64,000 nt of DNA from Areca catechu (Eukaryota; Streptophyta; Magnoliopsida; Arecales; Arecaceae): positions 174,580,183 through 174,644,182 of the forward strand of contig CM038052.1 in NCBI GenBank assembly GCA_021397845.1, in the 5' to 3' direction. Under the pieces are notes generated by a model. That model searched no databases, was not told the origin of the DNA, and was given only the letters and a program-made list of their open reading frames with translations. This document shows, piece after piece, positions 47,901 to 57,950 of the stretch. Position 1 is the first letter of the stretch. Each line of letters starts with the position of its first letter. The translations under genes and the position numbers were made by a program.

Positions 47901-50900
47901 AAATGGTAGGTTGCATTGCACATTAGAAACTTTCATTGTTAAGGTTTGCAATATTAGCCTCGTGCATCTTAGCAAGTAATTACTAATTAAATAGTTTATG
48001 TTTAGTCTTCTTTACCTTCATTGATATTTGCACATCTCAGATGGCACTATATTAGAATTGAGAGGGGTCCAATGTAGAATGACTGGTCCCAGAGATTCTG
48101 AGATTTGATGTTTAGGGTTAGGTTTTTGTAGTAAGCATGACCTTCTAGATATTCCAATGGTTAATAATATTATATATAAGTCGCAGCAACCAAGTTTAAT
48201 CATCAAATGTTACAATACATTTTTATTCAAACCAAGGTTTTAAATACCATAGGATGAGGGTCTCCCAATTTCTCCATGAAACTTGCCCTTTATCCCATCC
48301 TATCCTGGTGGCAATCCTAGTCACACACCCCGATAAATATGCTCCATCTCTCTCCCCTTCTTCTTTTCTTTCTTTCTTTATTTTTCTTCTTGCTTTCTCA
48401 TCTTTCCTTTCACTTTGTCATTTTCTTCATCTTTCCTTCCTTTCTTTTTTTTCTTTCTTCTTATCTTCCAGTATGGATGGGTTTCGGAGTACTACCCTGT
48501 CTCGGTCCTATTTTTTCACATGAACAGGAGGGAATGGCTGGGACACCCCCAACTGGCAGGACTTAAAATGTTGATTCAAACCATGGTTATTGTTCTCCAA
48601 TGATGGATCCACTTGATGAATGCTTACCATCTAGTCATGTTTACCATTTTGTTTGTGAATTAGCTTCTTGATTTCATCACTAGAGGAACATATCATCTTA
48701 TCAATCCTTCGTTATTGAAATTAGAAGGTCCAAACTGATTTTAGTTAGAACTCCTTTACTATTGTTGCTGCTAGCTCCTAGCCGAGATCGGAGATTGCTG
48801 GAGGAGTGGCATTCAAGGACTGGTTCTACAAGAAAGTCCCCAGCCTAAGATTGCTCCAATGTAGACCCTCTGACGCTCAAGTCAAAAACTAATAACATAT
48901 TGAAAAAAGTAGGAGCAGAGTCAAGGATTCTAGAAGTCTAACCTTAGGAGCTCTCAAAAAGCCCTTTTTATAGACCTTTTTGGGACGAAAAGATCCTAGA
49001 AGGATTTGATAGGATGTAACAGCTGTGGAGACCCAGTTGTACAAAGATTTTGGTGAGATCATTGGTGCAGGCACCAGAATTTGTAATAGACTTCAATCAA
49101 ACCTAATCAAGTCGAGCTCCTCATGAATTACAAGTGAATAAGTCAAACTCAATTTTGGCTTCAAGTTTGTTTTTTTTAAATTTTAGCATGAGTCCTGTAA
49201 TTAGAGTCGAGTCTATTCCAATTTCAATTTCAATTTAGTCTTGTTAGGTTCAATTTAGTTTTGTTGGGTTCAATTTGGTCAAGTTGGGTTCAATTTGGTC
49301 TTATAATTAGTTGGGTCTTGTAAGTTGGGTTCAAATTAGACAAGATCAAGACCATGAAGCTTGAAGATTGGATGGAGCAAACCACCTCCACCACCATGCC
49401 AAGTTGGAATGCCACATCACCACGAAAAGATGGAAGCTACCTCACCTTTCACGCCAAGATAAGATGACACCTCACCTCCCATGCCACATCATCTCATTTA
49501 GGGTGCCCAAGAATTCAAGTTTGAAAGCTAGTTGGATGCCCCACTTATTTCTCCTTTCTTCATGCATGAATCCCACTTATCACTCCACTCTTCACTCCAC
49601 TCTTTAAGCTTGTAATTCAAATTTGAAAGGGCTAGGAAAGTCTATAAATATCCCTAACCCTCTTGTAATTAAGCTATGATGATGAATGAATGAAAGCTCC
49701 ATTTCTTCTTCCATTTGCTTGTTGCATTTGACACTCCGTGAGGAAGAGGGTGTGAGGCCCAACCATCCATCCAAGACGCTATCCATCCATCCAAGACGCC
49801 ACCCTCTTCTTCCAAGATGCCAACATCCTCATCCAAGTCACCAACCTCTTCATCCAAAGCGCCAACAAACCATTTCCTCTCCTCCTTTTAGATTCCTACT
49901 TTTCTTCTCTCATCCATTCCACGCCCACTAATGCCCTCCATTGCAGGATCCTCCATGATTTCGAGCTAAAGAGGAGGTTTGCTTTGCTTCGGAACCATAT
50001 ACGTTAGAAGTCTTCCATCCAAGGAGTGATAGTCTTCAAGTCCAACCGCTAATCCTTGGAGTACTGAAATTAAACCATCACCAAAAGTGTGAGAGCTCAT
50101 TGTTGGTAAGAGAACCCTTCTTAGACTCTTAGGTCTGATTGTTTGAAGGTACAAGTTCTGGTTAGAATGGTTTCTCAACCATTAGGTCCTTTATACTTTT
50201 GATTGAATGGAAACTACATTGCGGGTAATATAACTTTCATCTATTATCCCTTACATTGAATTTATTTACTCCCTCTTATGCATGAATCTTGCTGATATGA
50301 GGTAGAATCATTGCTCATTTTAATTTGCTAGGTTCTAAGTTTTAAAACTCCATCTAGCATCCCGCATCATTTTAGTATCAGAGCATGGTTACTAGGACTT
50401 ATTTTGCATAGTGCTGAAATTTTCTGCATGCTGAAATTCTGCATATCAAGGATTGATCTGAAAGTTCTCTTCATAACTTTCCATATCCTAGTTTTTATTA
50501 GCATTTTTCATTAATATTGCCAGTTCAAAAAACCATGGCTAAAATCTTCCTCATAGATTTTAGATCTGAATTTTTTTTTTTAAAAAAAAAAATCTGCATT
50601 ATTTTCATTCTTTGATCTAGGGTTTCATGCCTCCTGAACGGGTATACGAATATATACTGTCACGATCCATGAAAGTAATGAGCTACGGTCGGACGTGAGA
50701 TCCTTAGGTTAAAGATTTGATGTGCTAATTGCTTGTTTAATGTATGATTGCATGACTTGCCTAAGTGATTGCTTTAATTGCATAATTTTCTTTTATTAGC
50801 ACATTGAACACCTCAAAATTTTCTGGCACAATTCAAATTCAAAATCTACCTAACCATAATTCAAAATTTTAAAATTTAAAATTTGAGTTTTGAATTCTGA

Positions 50901-53900
50901 AATTTAAAATTTGAAAATTTAAATTTGAAATTCAAATTTGACATTCAAATTTGAAATTTAAAATTTTGAATTTTGAATTGCATGTTATTCCTAGTCTTTA
51001 TGTTTATTCCTAGTCTTTATGTTTATTCCTAGTCTTTATGTTCTATTGATGAGTTAGATTGTTGGATGTGCATTCATTTTAAAACATTTAAGGACAATCC
51101 TATCACAAGATAAGGGAAGGATTTCATCACCTTTCCTTGGTCCAAAAACAACCAACTACATATTGTATTGGCCCAAGCCTAACATAAAATTGAGTAAGAA
51201 CCTAAAACTAGGAATATCAACAAGTCAAGTTCATGATCACGTTGAGACTTAGCATTAACTGATTCTGTATTTACTCCTGGATATTGGTGTCTAAGGCTAT
51301 GGGTCTAATGGCAAACGCCTTAAATGGATTTGTGATTTTTAATTAAGACCTCGTGAAAGCGAGGGGAGCCTCCCACAATCCCACCTTACCTGGCCAGTTG
51401 AAAGGGTGTCTGCAGTCTTGATTAGTGTTTTGGCAATTCATACTATCTTGAACTTCTAGGTCTAGGAGCCCTAGAGCTAGGTTTGTATTGCAGGACCACT
51501 AGATCAAGAACCCCATACCAACACTCCCAGACCCAACCAGGTCTCACCATGGACCCCAATCTTGAAACCTTGATGAGAAATATGATTGAGCAATTTAGGC
51601 AACTCAACAATATGTTTGACCAAATGGAAGAGCGAATCGGGACCCTTGAAGAGACCCGTTTGACCCACATTGAACCTGAATCACCTAGATCAACTCCCCT
51701 TGGACCAAGAGCTCATCGTCATGATCCCACCCCTGAACATAACCCTAGACGGCCACATCAAGACTTCGTGGATTCGGAGGAAAGAACCCTTAGGAACATA
51801 TGTCTTGATGCACCCACTTTTGATGAAAATTTAGACCCTAAGGTGTACGTTGATTGGGAGAGTGATATTGATCAATACTTTAAGTGGTATGAAATGTTGG
51901 AAGAAACGAAGTACAAATTTGCTAAACTTAGGTTAGTCCGACAAGCTAGACTGTACTGGTAAAATGTTGAGCGCATTTGTTGACATAGAGGGGACATGCC
52001 CAGTCACATGGAGGGCCATGAAGATCAAACTTAGGGAGAAGTACTTATCTTGTCCTATGAGTAGAGGCTTTTAGATCAGTGGTAAAGATTAAGCCAAGGT
52101 AACAGAACTGTATCTGAGTATATTGCAAAATTTGATGAATTTGTCATGAGATGCAGCATGGTCGAGTCGGAGGCCGTCACCCTGTCTAGGTTTAGAGCAG
52201 GCCTACGTAAAGAAATCCAAAGGAAATTATTTCTGAAAGAAGTCCATGACCTAGAGCAGGCTTACCAAATTGCTAGGAAATGTGAGAGATTTCAGAGGGG
52301 ACCCCTGATCCGTCAACCTGAACCCAGCAGGATTAGTACTCTGAAATAGATCAAATTTTAATCAAATTCCTTCGAACCGACCCAATCCTACTACCCCACT
52401 AGCTCGCAAAGATGATAGGGATAAGGTCCACGAAGTTCAAAAGGATAATCACCAAAATATGCATTGTTTTAGGTGTCATAAAATCGGCCACTATGCTAGT
52501 CAATGTCCTACTCGAGCCTTACACATAGGAGAGTTAAAGGAAGAAACTCCAGGAACCTTTAAATAATTTGAGGAAGAAGTATATGAAGCTGGATCAAATA
52601 TAGAGGATGAATATGAGGGAGATGAAGAAGATATTTATCCAACTAAAACATTGGAAATTGTTAGATGCATCCTGGCCCAAACAAAAGAACATGAGGATTG
52701 GCGAATAACCAACATCCTACAAACTTTTGTCAAATTAGGAGAGAGGGTTTGTAAAATCATCATAGATAATGAGAGCTGTGTAAATACTATTTCTATAAAT
52801 GTTGTCAAGAATTTACGTCTGCCTACTGTTCCCCATCCCAACCCCCATAAGGTATCTTAGATTGATTTAACCTCCATTCCAATTAAGTTAAGATGTCAAG
52901 TTTTGATTCAGATCCAATCCTATCAGGAAAAAGTTTGGTGTGATGTCTTCCTATGGAAGTTAGCAGTATCATTTTAAGTAGATCTTGGTTATATGATCAT
53001 GATGCTATCCTGTACGGCCATTCCAATTCATGTTCTTTTAACCACCTTGGAAAGAAAATTATCATAAACTCGATCCCATCTAAGGACAACATCAAAAGAG
53101 GGTCTAGTAATATGAAGGAGAAGAAATAAGGATTAAATTTAATCAGCGCTAAGGATTTGGAGAGAGAGATTAATGAGGATTCACCAGTTTGGACATTATC
53201 CACCAAGGGAGTCCAGAAACAATCCCAGAAAGAGCAACCCCAGGAAATAGTAGAAATTTTGAAGGATTTTCAAGATATATTTCCAGAAGATCTCCCTGAT
53301 CACCTCCTACCATTAAGGAACATTCAACATGCCAAAGACTTAGTCCCAGGAGCCACCTTGCCAAACATTCCACATTATAGGATGAATTCTACTGAACATT
53401 CAGAGCTACAAAAGCAAGTTGGAGATCTTCTCCAAAAGGGATTCATTAGGAAAAGCCTGAGTCCTGTGAAGTCCCAGTGTCGAACCTATGCTGTTGCCAA
53501 ACAGCAGAAACAAAATACTGGCCTATACATCCCTTTGCTTATCCCTGATTGTCCATGGCAAGACCGTAGCATGGACTTTGTGTTAGAGTTACCAAAGACC
53601 ATGCGAAGACACAGACTCCATTTATGTTGTGGTCGATCATTTTTCCAAGATGGCACACTTTTTACCTTGTTCTCAGACTTTCAATGCTTCAAAAGTAGCC
53701 AAACTATTCCTAAATGAAGTGGTTAGGTTACATGGTTTGCTCAAAACCATTGTGTCTGATAGGGATGTCCGATTCACTACTTATTTTTGAAAACCCTATG
53801 GCATATGTTAGGAACCAAACTAAAGTTTTCTACCACCTACCACCCACAAAATGACGGCCAAACAGAAATGGTGAATAGGAGTCTTGAAAACCTGCTGAGA

Positions 53901-56607
53901 TGTCTAGTTGATAGGATGTAACAGCTATTGGAGATCCAGTTGTACAGAGATTTTGGTGGGATCATTGGTGCGGGCACCAGAATTTGTAACAGACTTTAAT
54001 CAAACCTAATCAAGTCAAGCTCCTCATGGATTACAAGTCAATAAGGCAAACTCAATTTCGGCTTCAAGTTTGTTTTTATTTAATTTTAGCATGAGTCATA
54101 TAATTAGAGTCGAGTCTATTCCAATTTCAATTTCAATTTAGTCTTGTTAGGTTCAATTTAGTCTTGTTGGATTCAATTTGGTCAAGTTGGGTTCAATTTG
54201 GTCTTGTAATTAGTTGGGTCTTGTAAGTTGGGTTCTAGTAGGATTCAAATTAGGCAAGATCAAGACCATAAAGCTTGAAGATTAGATGGAGCAAACCAGC
54301 CAAGTTGGAATGCCACATCACCATGCCAAGATGAAAGCCACCTCACCTTCCACGCCAAGATGGGATGATACCTCACCTCCCATGCCACATCATCTCAATT
54401 TGGACGCCCAATAATTCAAGTTTGAAAGCTAGTTGGACGACCCACTTATTTCTCCTTTCTTCATGCATGAATTTCACTTATCACTCCACTCTTTAAGCTT
54501 GTAATTCAAATTTGAAAGAGCTAGAGAAGTCTATAAATATCCCTAACCCTCTTGTAATCAAGCTATGATGATGAATGAATGAAAGCTCCATTTCTTATTC
54601 CATTTGCTTGTTACATTTGACACTCCATGAGGAAAAGGGTGTGAGGCCCAACCATCCATCCAAGATGCTATCCATCCATCCAAGACGCTACCCTCTTGTT
54701 CCAAGACGCCAACCTCCTCATCCAAGTCACCAACCTCTTCATCCAAAGCGCCAACAATCATTTCCTCTCCTCCTTCTAGATTTCTACTTTTCTTTTCTCT
54801 CATCCATTCTACGCCCACTAATGCCCTCCATTGCAGGATCCTCCATGATTTCGAGCTGAAGAGGAAGTTTGCTTTGCTTCGGAACCAACTACGTTAGGAG
54901 TCTTCTATCCAAGAAGTGATAGTCTTCAAGTCCAACCGCTAATTCTTGGAATGCTGGAATTAAACCACCACCAAAAGTGTGAGAGCTCATTATTGGTAAG
55001 AGAACCCTTCCTAAACTCTTAGGTCTAATTATTTGAAGGTACAAGTCCTAGTTAGAATGGTTTCTCAACCATTAGGTCCTTTCTACTTTTGATTGAATGG
55101 AAACTACATTGCGGGTAATATAACTTTTATCTAGTAGTCTCTTACATTAAATTTATTTGCTCCCTCTTATACATGAATCTTGCTGATATGAGGTAGAGTC
55201 ATTGCTCATTTTAATTTGCTAGGTTCTATGTTTTAAAACTCTATCTAGCATCCTGCATCAATCATTCCTTGCCATGTAGGATCAGCCATATCCTTTAATT
55301 AGAATTTTGTCTTTAATTAGGATTTTGTCTCTTGTACAAATTGGCAATGTATTTTAATTAAGATATTGATCTCTGTACAGAATTGGCCATGTCAGGACAT
55401 TGACCTCTACATGAAATTGGCTGTCCTTTAATTATGAAGATTTGTCAGAGATTATGGGATATAGCATGGCTTTCCTGTTATACAATTAGACACATGGAAA
55501 TCAGCATTAGCCAAATCATCCTTCGGGTCATCGGACGGTGCATGTCAAAGGGGCCTTACTGGCTATTTCAATCAAGTGCAAGGGCTTAAGATCGATCCAT
55601 ATATTTCTACCGAGGCTTAGGGTCGGTCAGCTTGGATCAACCAAGACAAGGGGAACTAAAGCATAACCATGCTTCGCCCTAGGGATGATTGGTCATGGTT
55701 GTCCACCCCCCCCCCGCGCACGCGGTGCATCAACTATAATAGCACAGACAAAACAGAACATGCTGGTGTTAGTTACTTACCTCTCTTGAGAGAATTGTGC
55801 TTATTTCAAACTTCAGCCTCGCATCATCGAGCTCCTCGATCCGCTTCTTCTGGTAGTGCATGTATAAATCCCTATATGCAAAAAAGTATTTTTTTTTTAA
55901 AAAAAAATGACAACGCTCAGCAGCCACGACCAAAAAAAATCTTTGTCCTTTTGAAGCTTAGCAAATCAAAAGAAACCATTCTTTCCACAGCAGACACTTC
56001 AGTTGAACCCTAAGTGGGTGCACTTCACCTCAATTCATGGACAAGAGCCAGCAGCCGAGAAGGGTCTTTACTGTTCCAATCGCTCAAGCTACTCTTGCTC
56101 AAGTGGCCCTCCCCCTCCCCTTCCTTCTCCACCTTGACATCGCCAACAGGAATCAAGGGGTGGAAGTCGTCATCTTCCGGTGGAAATACAACGTCTGGCG
56201 GCACCGACGGATACCCCGCATTGTATATAACATCCCCTGCAAGAATCCAACATCCAGAAACTAAAGAACGCAAAGGGATTTTCTATCCATTGAAAACGAC
56301 GGAAAATCATAAAATTTAGACTGACACTTGATGTAATCAAGGCAGAAGGGGACGAGAAGGGTGAAGCGGTCGGCGTAGCGGCCGTTCCTGCTTCCGGCCC
56401 ACACCTGTCCGACCTAAAGAGCACCAAATTGGGAGGATTAAGAAATGTAGGGATTTGAAGAGACACGGACTCGATCGGGATTGGAATGATTTGAAGAGAC
56501 ACGGACTCGATCGGGATTGGAATGGTGATTACCTTGAGAGGGAGAGGGGAGTGGGCGAGGAGGTAGTTGAGCTGGGCGGCGATGAGCGGAGGTAGAACGG
56601 CGGACAT
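35768..56607 (-). CDS. BRE: BRE/BRCC45 (BABAM2) homologue, 13 exons, 384 aa
   Basis: Exons on the minus strand: 56607-56533, 56413-56326, 56236-56029, 55871-55781, 47093-47058, 46927-46829, 45082-44952, 44794-44746, 43075-42986, 42910-42857, 36878-36813, 36002-35905, 35837-35768 (TAG). All introns are GT-AG and all phases agree, giving 1155 bases. The 384 residues compare with about 383 in animal BRE. Landmarks: MSAVLPPLIAAQLNYLL; DVIYNAGYPSVPPDVVF (first UEV-like domain, about residues 5-150); KFAVPLLDIDLNKL; SAPRIKLVSSSELRSLF; FPKQQPILTLQSSQHF and YPWSPRWDVPEM (second UEV-like domain, about 275-380). UEV domains resemble ubiquitin-conjugating enzymes without the catalytic Cys. BRCC45 is the scaffold holding BRCC36, a K63-specific deubiquitinase, in BRISC and BRCA1-A-type complexes. 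An in-frame ATG at 56733 would add 42 low-complexity residues; I prefer 56607 for its family-like length. The symbol follows the animal family name. Introns 4 (8.7 kb) and 10 (6.0 kb) hold transposons. Confidence 0.93.
36904..37170. repeat. ~145-bp tandem duplication in BRE intron 10
   Basis: AGCAGCATGTATTGGACATA...AAAGCATTTTAAAAATAAAT appears at 36902-37030 and again at 37048-37170, nearly identical. It begins only about 25 bases upstream of exon 11's acceptor. Confidence 0.85.
37200..37440. repeat. Diverged ~120-bp tandem duplication in BRE intron 10
   Basis: ACATTACCATAATGTGGCCTCT...CCAACAACAGCAGCATTAAG and ACATTGTCACAATTGGGCCTCT...CCAACAACAGTAGCATTAAG lie about 120 bases apart. Confidence 0.65.
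38120..38164 (-). repeat. Left arm of a 42-bp inverted repeat (copia LTR start, minus)
   Basis: The reverse complement of 41152-41195 over about 42 bases, with one 2-base difference at the end. On the minus strand it reads a GAGA purine tract followed by TGTTGACCCCTGGAATGATT, the beginning of an LTR. Beyond 38120 the similarity stops abruptly. Confidence 0.85.
38701..38930. repeat. (ATATAC)n / (AT)n microsatellite in BRE intron 10
   Basis: About 230 bases of ATATAC hexamers with AT runs at both ends. The Tyr/Ile open frames crossing it are artefacts. Confidence 0.95.
39030..40635 (-). pseudogene. Plant transposon-domain protein (PF20167-like), copy 2
   Basis: One reading frame runs from ATG 40635 to about 39253 with only two in-frame stops: TAA 40330-40332, after LLTYPNLVR, and TGA 39643-39645, after KPTPTP. 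A frameshift near 39260-39300 then leads into the C-terminal frame ending at 39030 with a Lys/Arg-rich then acidic tail (SSSSEDEPSDDDPSPSF). The core RLLHNFISRIFLPRTGRFD, a hydrophobic LLYRMVFILLF stretch and LTRMGFIKVEGHWIR match copy 1 at 2319-3230. It starts with a basic AKKPRRVIRS segment. It lies in the same orientation as the host gene BRE, inside its intron 10, between the two inverted arms. Confidence 0.72.
41003..41157 (-). pseudogene. Ty1/copia pol C-terminal (RNase H end) fragment
   Basis: On the minus strand KHIEIRHHFIRDHVLNNDVE followed by LEFVPTEDQLTFLLNPL is the closing segment of copia-type pol. It starts abruptly next to the LTR at 41158, which has the opposite orientation, so the two cannot be the normal pol-to-LTR neighbours. 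Confidence 0.8.
41158..42708 (+). repeat. Copia-type LTR (solo or orphaned), 1551 bp
   Basis: Begins TGTTGACCCCTGGAATGATT after a short purine tract AAGGAGAT and ends AATTCACCCCCTCTTGG...GGGCAACA, the style of SIRE-like plant copia LTRs. No second full LTR is present. The internal part carries about eleven GAGCCGACTCG-like words (41475-41815) and three near-identical GGTGATCCCGGTAAAACCAA segments (42310-42420). Inserted in BRE intron 10 on the strand opposite to the gene. Confidence 0.75.
42857..47093 (-). CDS. BRE: BRE exons 5-10 (central region)
   Basis: Exons 47093-47058 (a 12-codon microexon, GIEVCMISSPDR), 46927-46829, 45082-44952, 44794-44746, 43075-42986 and 42910-42857. They encode the central linker with SEEVKFAVPLLDIDLNKLV, the VKLPPWLDGMCMAEYLPNL segment and RRRFIEALPSLFGRPLEADP, and lead into the second UEV-like domain. 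Exon 7 ends in phase 2 and exon 8 supplies the last base of a Met codon. The introns between them (130 to 1745 bases) show no recognisable element. Confidence 0.9.
43076..46828. other. BRE introns 6-8, no element recognised
   Basis: Apart from exons 7 and 8, this AT-rich DNA shows no recognisable element. The minus frame at 46483-46208 lies wholly in intron 6, has no flanking splice context and no known similarity. Confidence 0.4.
47094..49006. other. BRE intron 4, right of exon 5, before the retrotransposon
   Basis: AT-rich with a CT-rich tract at 48330-48470. 48780-49000 directly upstream of the apparent LTR is of unclear origin and might be additional LTR sequence missing from the truncated partner. 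Confidence 0.4.
49007..50369 (+). repeat. 5' LTR of the intron-4 Gypsy element
   Basis: Similarity to the right copy starts at TGATAGGATGTAACAGCT and ends at GCATCA. It contains a CATCCATCCAAGACGC minisatellite-like block (49765-49860). The true left boundary could lie further left, if the right copy lost its first bases in the internal deletion. Confidence 0.78.
50373..50384 (+). promoter_or_regulatory. Primer-binding site, initiator-Met-type
   Basis: TAGTATCAGAGC three bases after the LTR end differs by one base from the TGGTATCAGAGC complementary to the 3' end of plant initiator tRNA-Met. Confidence 0.8.
50870..51041. repeat. Self-complementary AT stretch and three 19-bp repeats
   Basis: 50870-50980 consists of AAATTTGAAATTTAAAATTT-like words able to pair with each other. 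It is followed by TTATTCCTAGTCTTTATGT at 50985, 51004 and 51023, exactly 19 apart. Part of the element's leader. Confidence 0.8.
51483..52565 (+). pseudogene. gag of the intron-4 Gypsy element
   Basis: The frame 51483-51962 contains a coiled N-terminal part (NMIEQFRQLNNMFDQMEERI) and the gag core with CLDAPTFDENLDPKVYVDW, YFKWYEMLEETKYKFAKLRL and QARLYW, then stops. The rest continues with several stops to 52146-52349 (SRFRAGLRKEIQRKLF). A CCHC knuckle, CFRCHKIGHYASQC, lies at about 52468-52509. Non-functional because of the stops. Confidence 0.83.
52640..53130 (+). pseudogene. Aspartic protease remnant of the intron-4 Gypsy element
   Basis: VCKIIIDNESCVNTISINVV lies at the place of the retropepsin active site; the Asp remains but the two residues after it are changed (IIDNES). 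SRSWLYDHDAILYG follows in a shifted frame. Confidence 0.65.
53157..53906 (+). pseudogene. RT-lead/integrase fusion left by an internal deletion
   Basis: The 186-residue frame starts with the pre-RT region (IVEILKDFQDIFPEDLPDHL, QVGDLLQKGFIRKSLSP). It then jumps without a stop to the integrase part (CRTYAVAKQQKQNTGLYIPL, WQDRSMDFVLELPKT). The entire RT catalytic core, RNase H and the integrase zinc finger are missing. A frameshift follows, then VRLHGLLKTIVSDRDVRFTT and HPQNDGQTEMVNRSLENLL up to the right LTR. Two of the three integrase acidic residues (in SMDF and SDRD) and the Glu in the TEMVNR segment are present, but not in one frame. Confidence 0.82.
53909..55260 (+). repeat. 3' LTR of the intron-4 Gypsy element
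   Basis: Collinear with 49007-50369 (TGATAGGATGTAACAGCT at the start, TCCTGCATCA at the end) with scattered differences and small indels. It follows integrase sequence directly, with no polypurine tract, so its left edge may be trimmed. Confidence 0.78.
55261..55780. other. BRE intron 4 near exon 4
   Basis: No element recognised. It includes a run of 11-12 C at about 55706-55717 followed by GCGCACGCGG. Confidence 0.4.
55781..56607 (-). CDS. BRE: BRE exons 1-4 (N-terminal UEV-like domain)
   Basis: Exons 56607-56533, 56413-56326, 56236-56029 and 55871-55781, with introns of 119, 89 and 157 bases. Exon 2 ends inside a Trp codon (donor GTCAGT) and exon 3 inside an Arg codon, both completed correctly by the next exon. 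They encode the start, the first UEV-like domain with an acidic insert (KVEKEGEGEGH) and the DLYMHYQKKRIEELDDARLKF helix. Confidence 0.92.
56454..56528. repeat. 36-bp perfect tandem duplication in BRE intron 1
   Basis: GATTTGAAGAGACACGGACTC...GGATTGGAATG occurs twice in direct succession. The second copy ends a few bases from the exon-1 donor (56532-56531), so intron 1 (119 bases) consists largely of the duplication. Confidence 0.9.
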
Positions 56608-57320
56608 GACCGGCGACGTCGAAGGAGGGCGATGGGGATCTCTCTCCCTTCCTTCGTAGTCGGAGGAGGTGGTCGAAGGGGAGGGGGAGGAGGGGGTTGC
56701 GGGCGTGGTGCGGCGTCTCGCTTCTTGATTCATGACAAAAACGGAACGCGACGAGACTTTCTTGGATGTCGGGAAGTCTCTGCGCTTCAGCCCTGGACTT
56801 TGTTAACGAAGGACGGTAGCTCGGTTGGTAGGTGCTTATATTTATTTTTTTTAATTATTATTAATTTAAATTATAGTTTATTGGAAGGTAAAAATATAAA
56901 TAAAATATATTATAAAAAAATATTTATTTTTATATATTAGTGATACCATGTCAACATATTTATTATTAAATATATATATATATATATATATAATGTATGG
57001 CTTGTATTGAATATAATATGATATTAATAAAGTCCAAAGAAGGTAGTTATAACTGGGATTTATCCCTCTCTTCTTTTGTCCTATCAAAAAAAGAAAGATT
57101 ATACGGTATTATAAGAAAAAAAATCATATTGACAGGTCCTATGATATATCATATGAAATATACTTCATAGTTTATCACATATTTTTTAATATTTTTTTTT
57201 TAAAAAAAAATTTATTTTTTTATTAACAAAATAATTAATTTTATAATTATGATTATTTATATTATTTTTAGCATATATTTTTTATAGATATGTATTACGG
57301 GATCACATAACACATACAAA
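56608..57320. promoter_or_regulatory. Upstream region of BRE
   Basis: The first 150 bases upstream of the ATG are GC-rich, with GGAGGGGGAGG runs on the plus strand, as in CT-rich plant 5' leaders. It then turns sharply AT-rich with (TA)n at 56970-56992. I do not see a convincing TATA box. Confidence 0.35.
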
Positions 57321-57950
57321 ATAAATTAATCATTAAATAACTCGATACGTATCTTTAGATAAATTAATACATATTTTTTAAAATATAATACTCATAGTAC
57401 ATGATCAAATGATATATATTTAATAGTTTACTGATATATATTATAAGCTTTTCTAATATACATTTAGCAGCAATCCAATCCATGTTTATAGATAAATTGA
57501 TTTATAAATTTTCAAACATAATATTCATTAATGATCACTTGATACATACCTAGAAAAATATTTATTTGACATTCTAATATATACCTCTAGATAAATAGAT
57601 ACATAGTTTCTAAACTATTGTACTTATCAGTACATAATATATGATCAAATGATACATACTTGATGGCTTATTAAAATATCCTGTAAGCTTTTTTGATATA
57701 TACCTAGTAGTGATCCAATATATACTTATAAATAAATGAATACATAGTTTTATAAATATAATATTCATCAATATCCGGTACATGGTCAATTGATACATAC
57801 CTAGCAAAATATTTATTCGGTATTTCTACACATACGTTTAGATAAACAATATATAGTTTATAAAACATGACGTTCATCAATACAATACATGATTAAATGA
57901 TATACACTAGATAGCTTACTGATATATATACTATGTATCGATAAAAAATA
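57320..57950. repeat. AT-rich ~120/240-bp tandem repeat array
   Basis: The word ATGATCAAATGATACATAC (with variants) occurs at 57402, 57531, 57641, 57782 and 57889 (spacings 129, 110, 141, 107). Alternate units resemble each other more: those at 57402, 57641 and 57889 share AGCTTTTnTnATATA, those at 57531 and 57782 share ATACCTAG(A/C)AAAATATTTATT. It is a decayed dimeric array of about 240 bases. Confidence 0.75.

Larger units (their letters stand above)
49007..55260 (+). mobile_element. Internally deleted Ty3/Gypsy retrotransposon in BRE intron 4
   Basis: Two long direct repeats (49007-50369, 53909-55260) flank a 3.5 kb interior with gag, a zinc knuckle, a protease remnant and a pol segment in which the RT N-terminal lead passes directly into integrase. 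It lies on the plus strand, opposite to BRE. The interior ends inside the integrase core, so the integrase C-terminus and polypurine tract are missing. No clean target duplication is visible. The integrase wording (TGLYIPLLIPDCPW, SMDFVLELP) suggests a chromovirus-type, perhaps Reina-like, lineage; that is inference. Confidence 0.82.

Noticed and set aside
49002..55265. Target site duplication of the intron-4 Gypsy element
   Set aside because: The flanks (GGATT on the left, ATCAT on the right) do not match, so either a boundary is trimmed or the duplication has decayed.
56608..56733. Upstream in-frame ATG of BRE at 56733 (42 more residues)
   Set aside because: The extension is Arg/Ser/Pro-rich, and the shorter form gives 384 residues, the usual length of the family. 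Not excluded; transcript or N-terminal data would decide.
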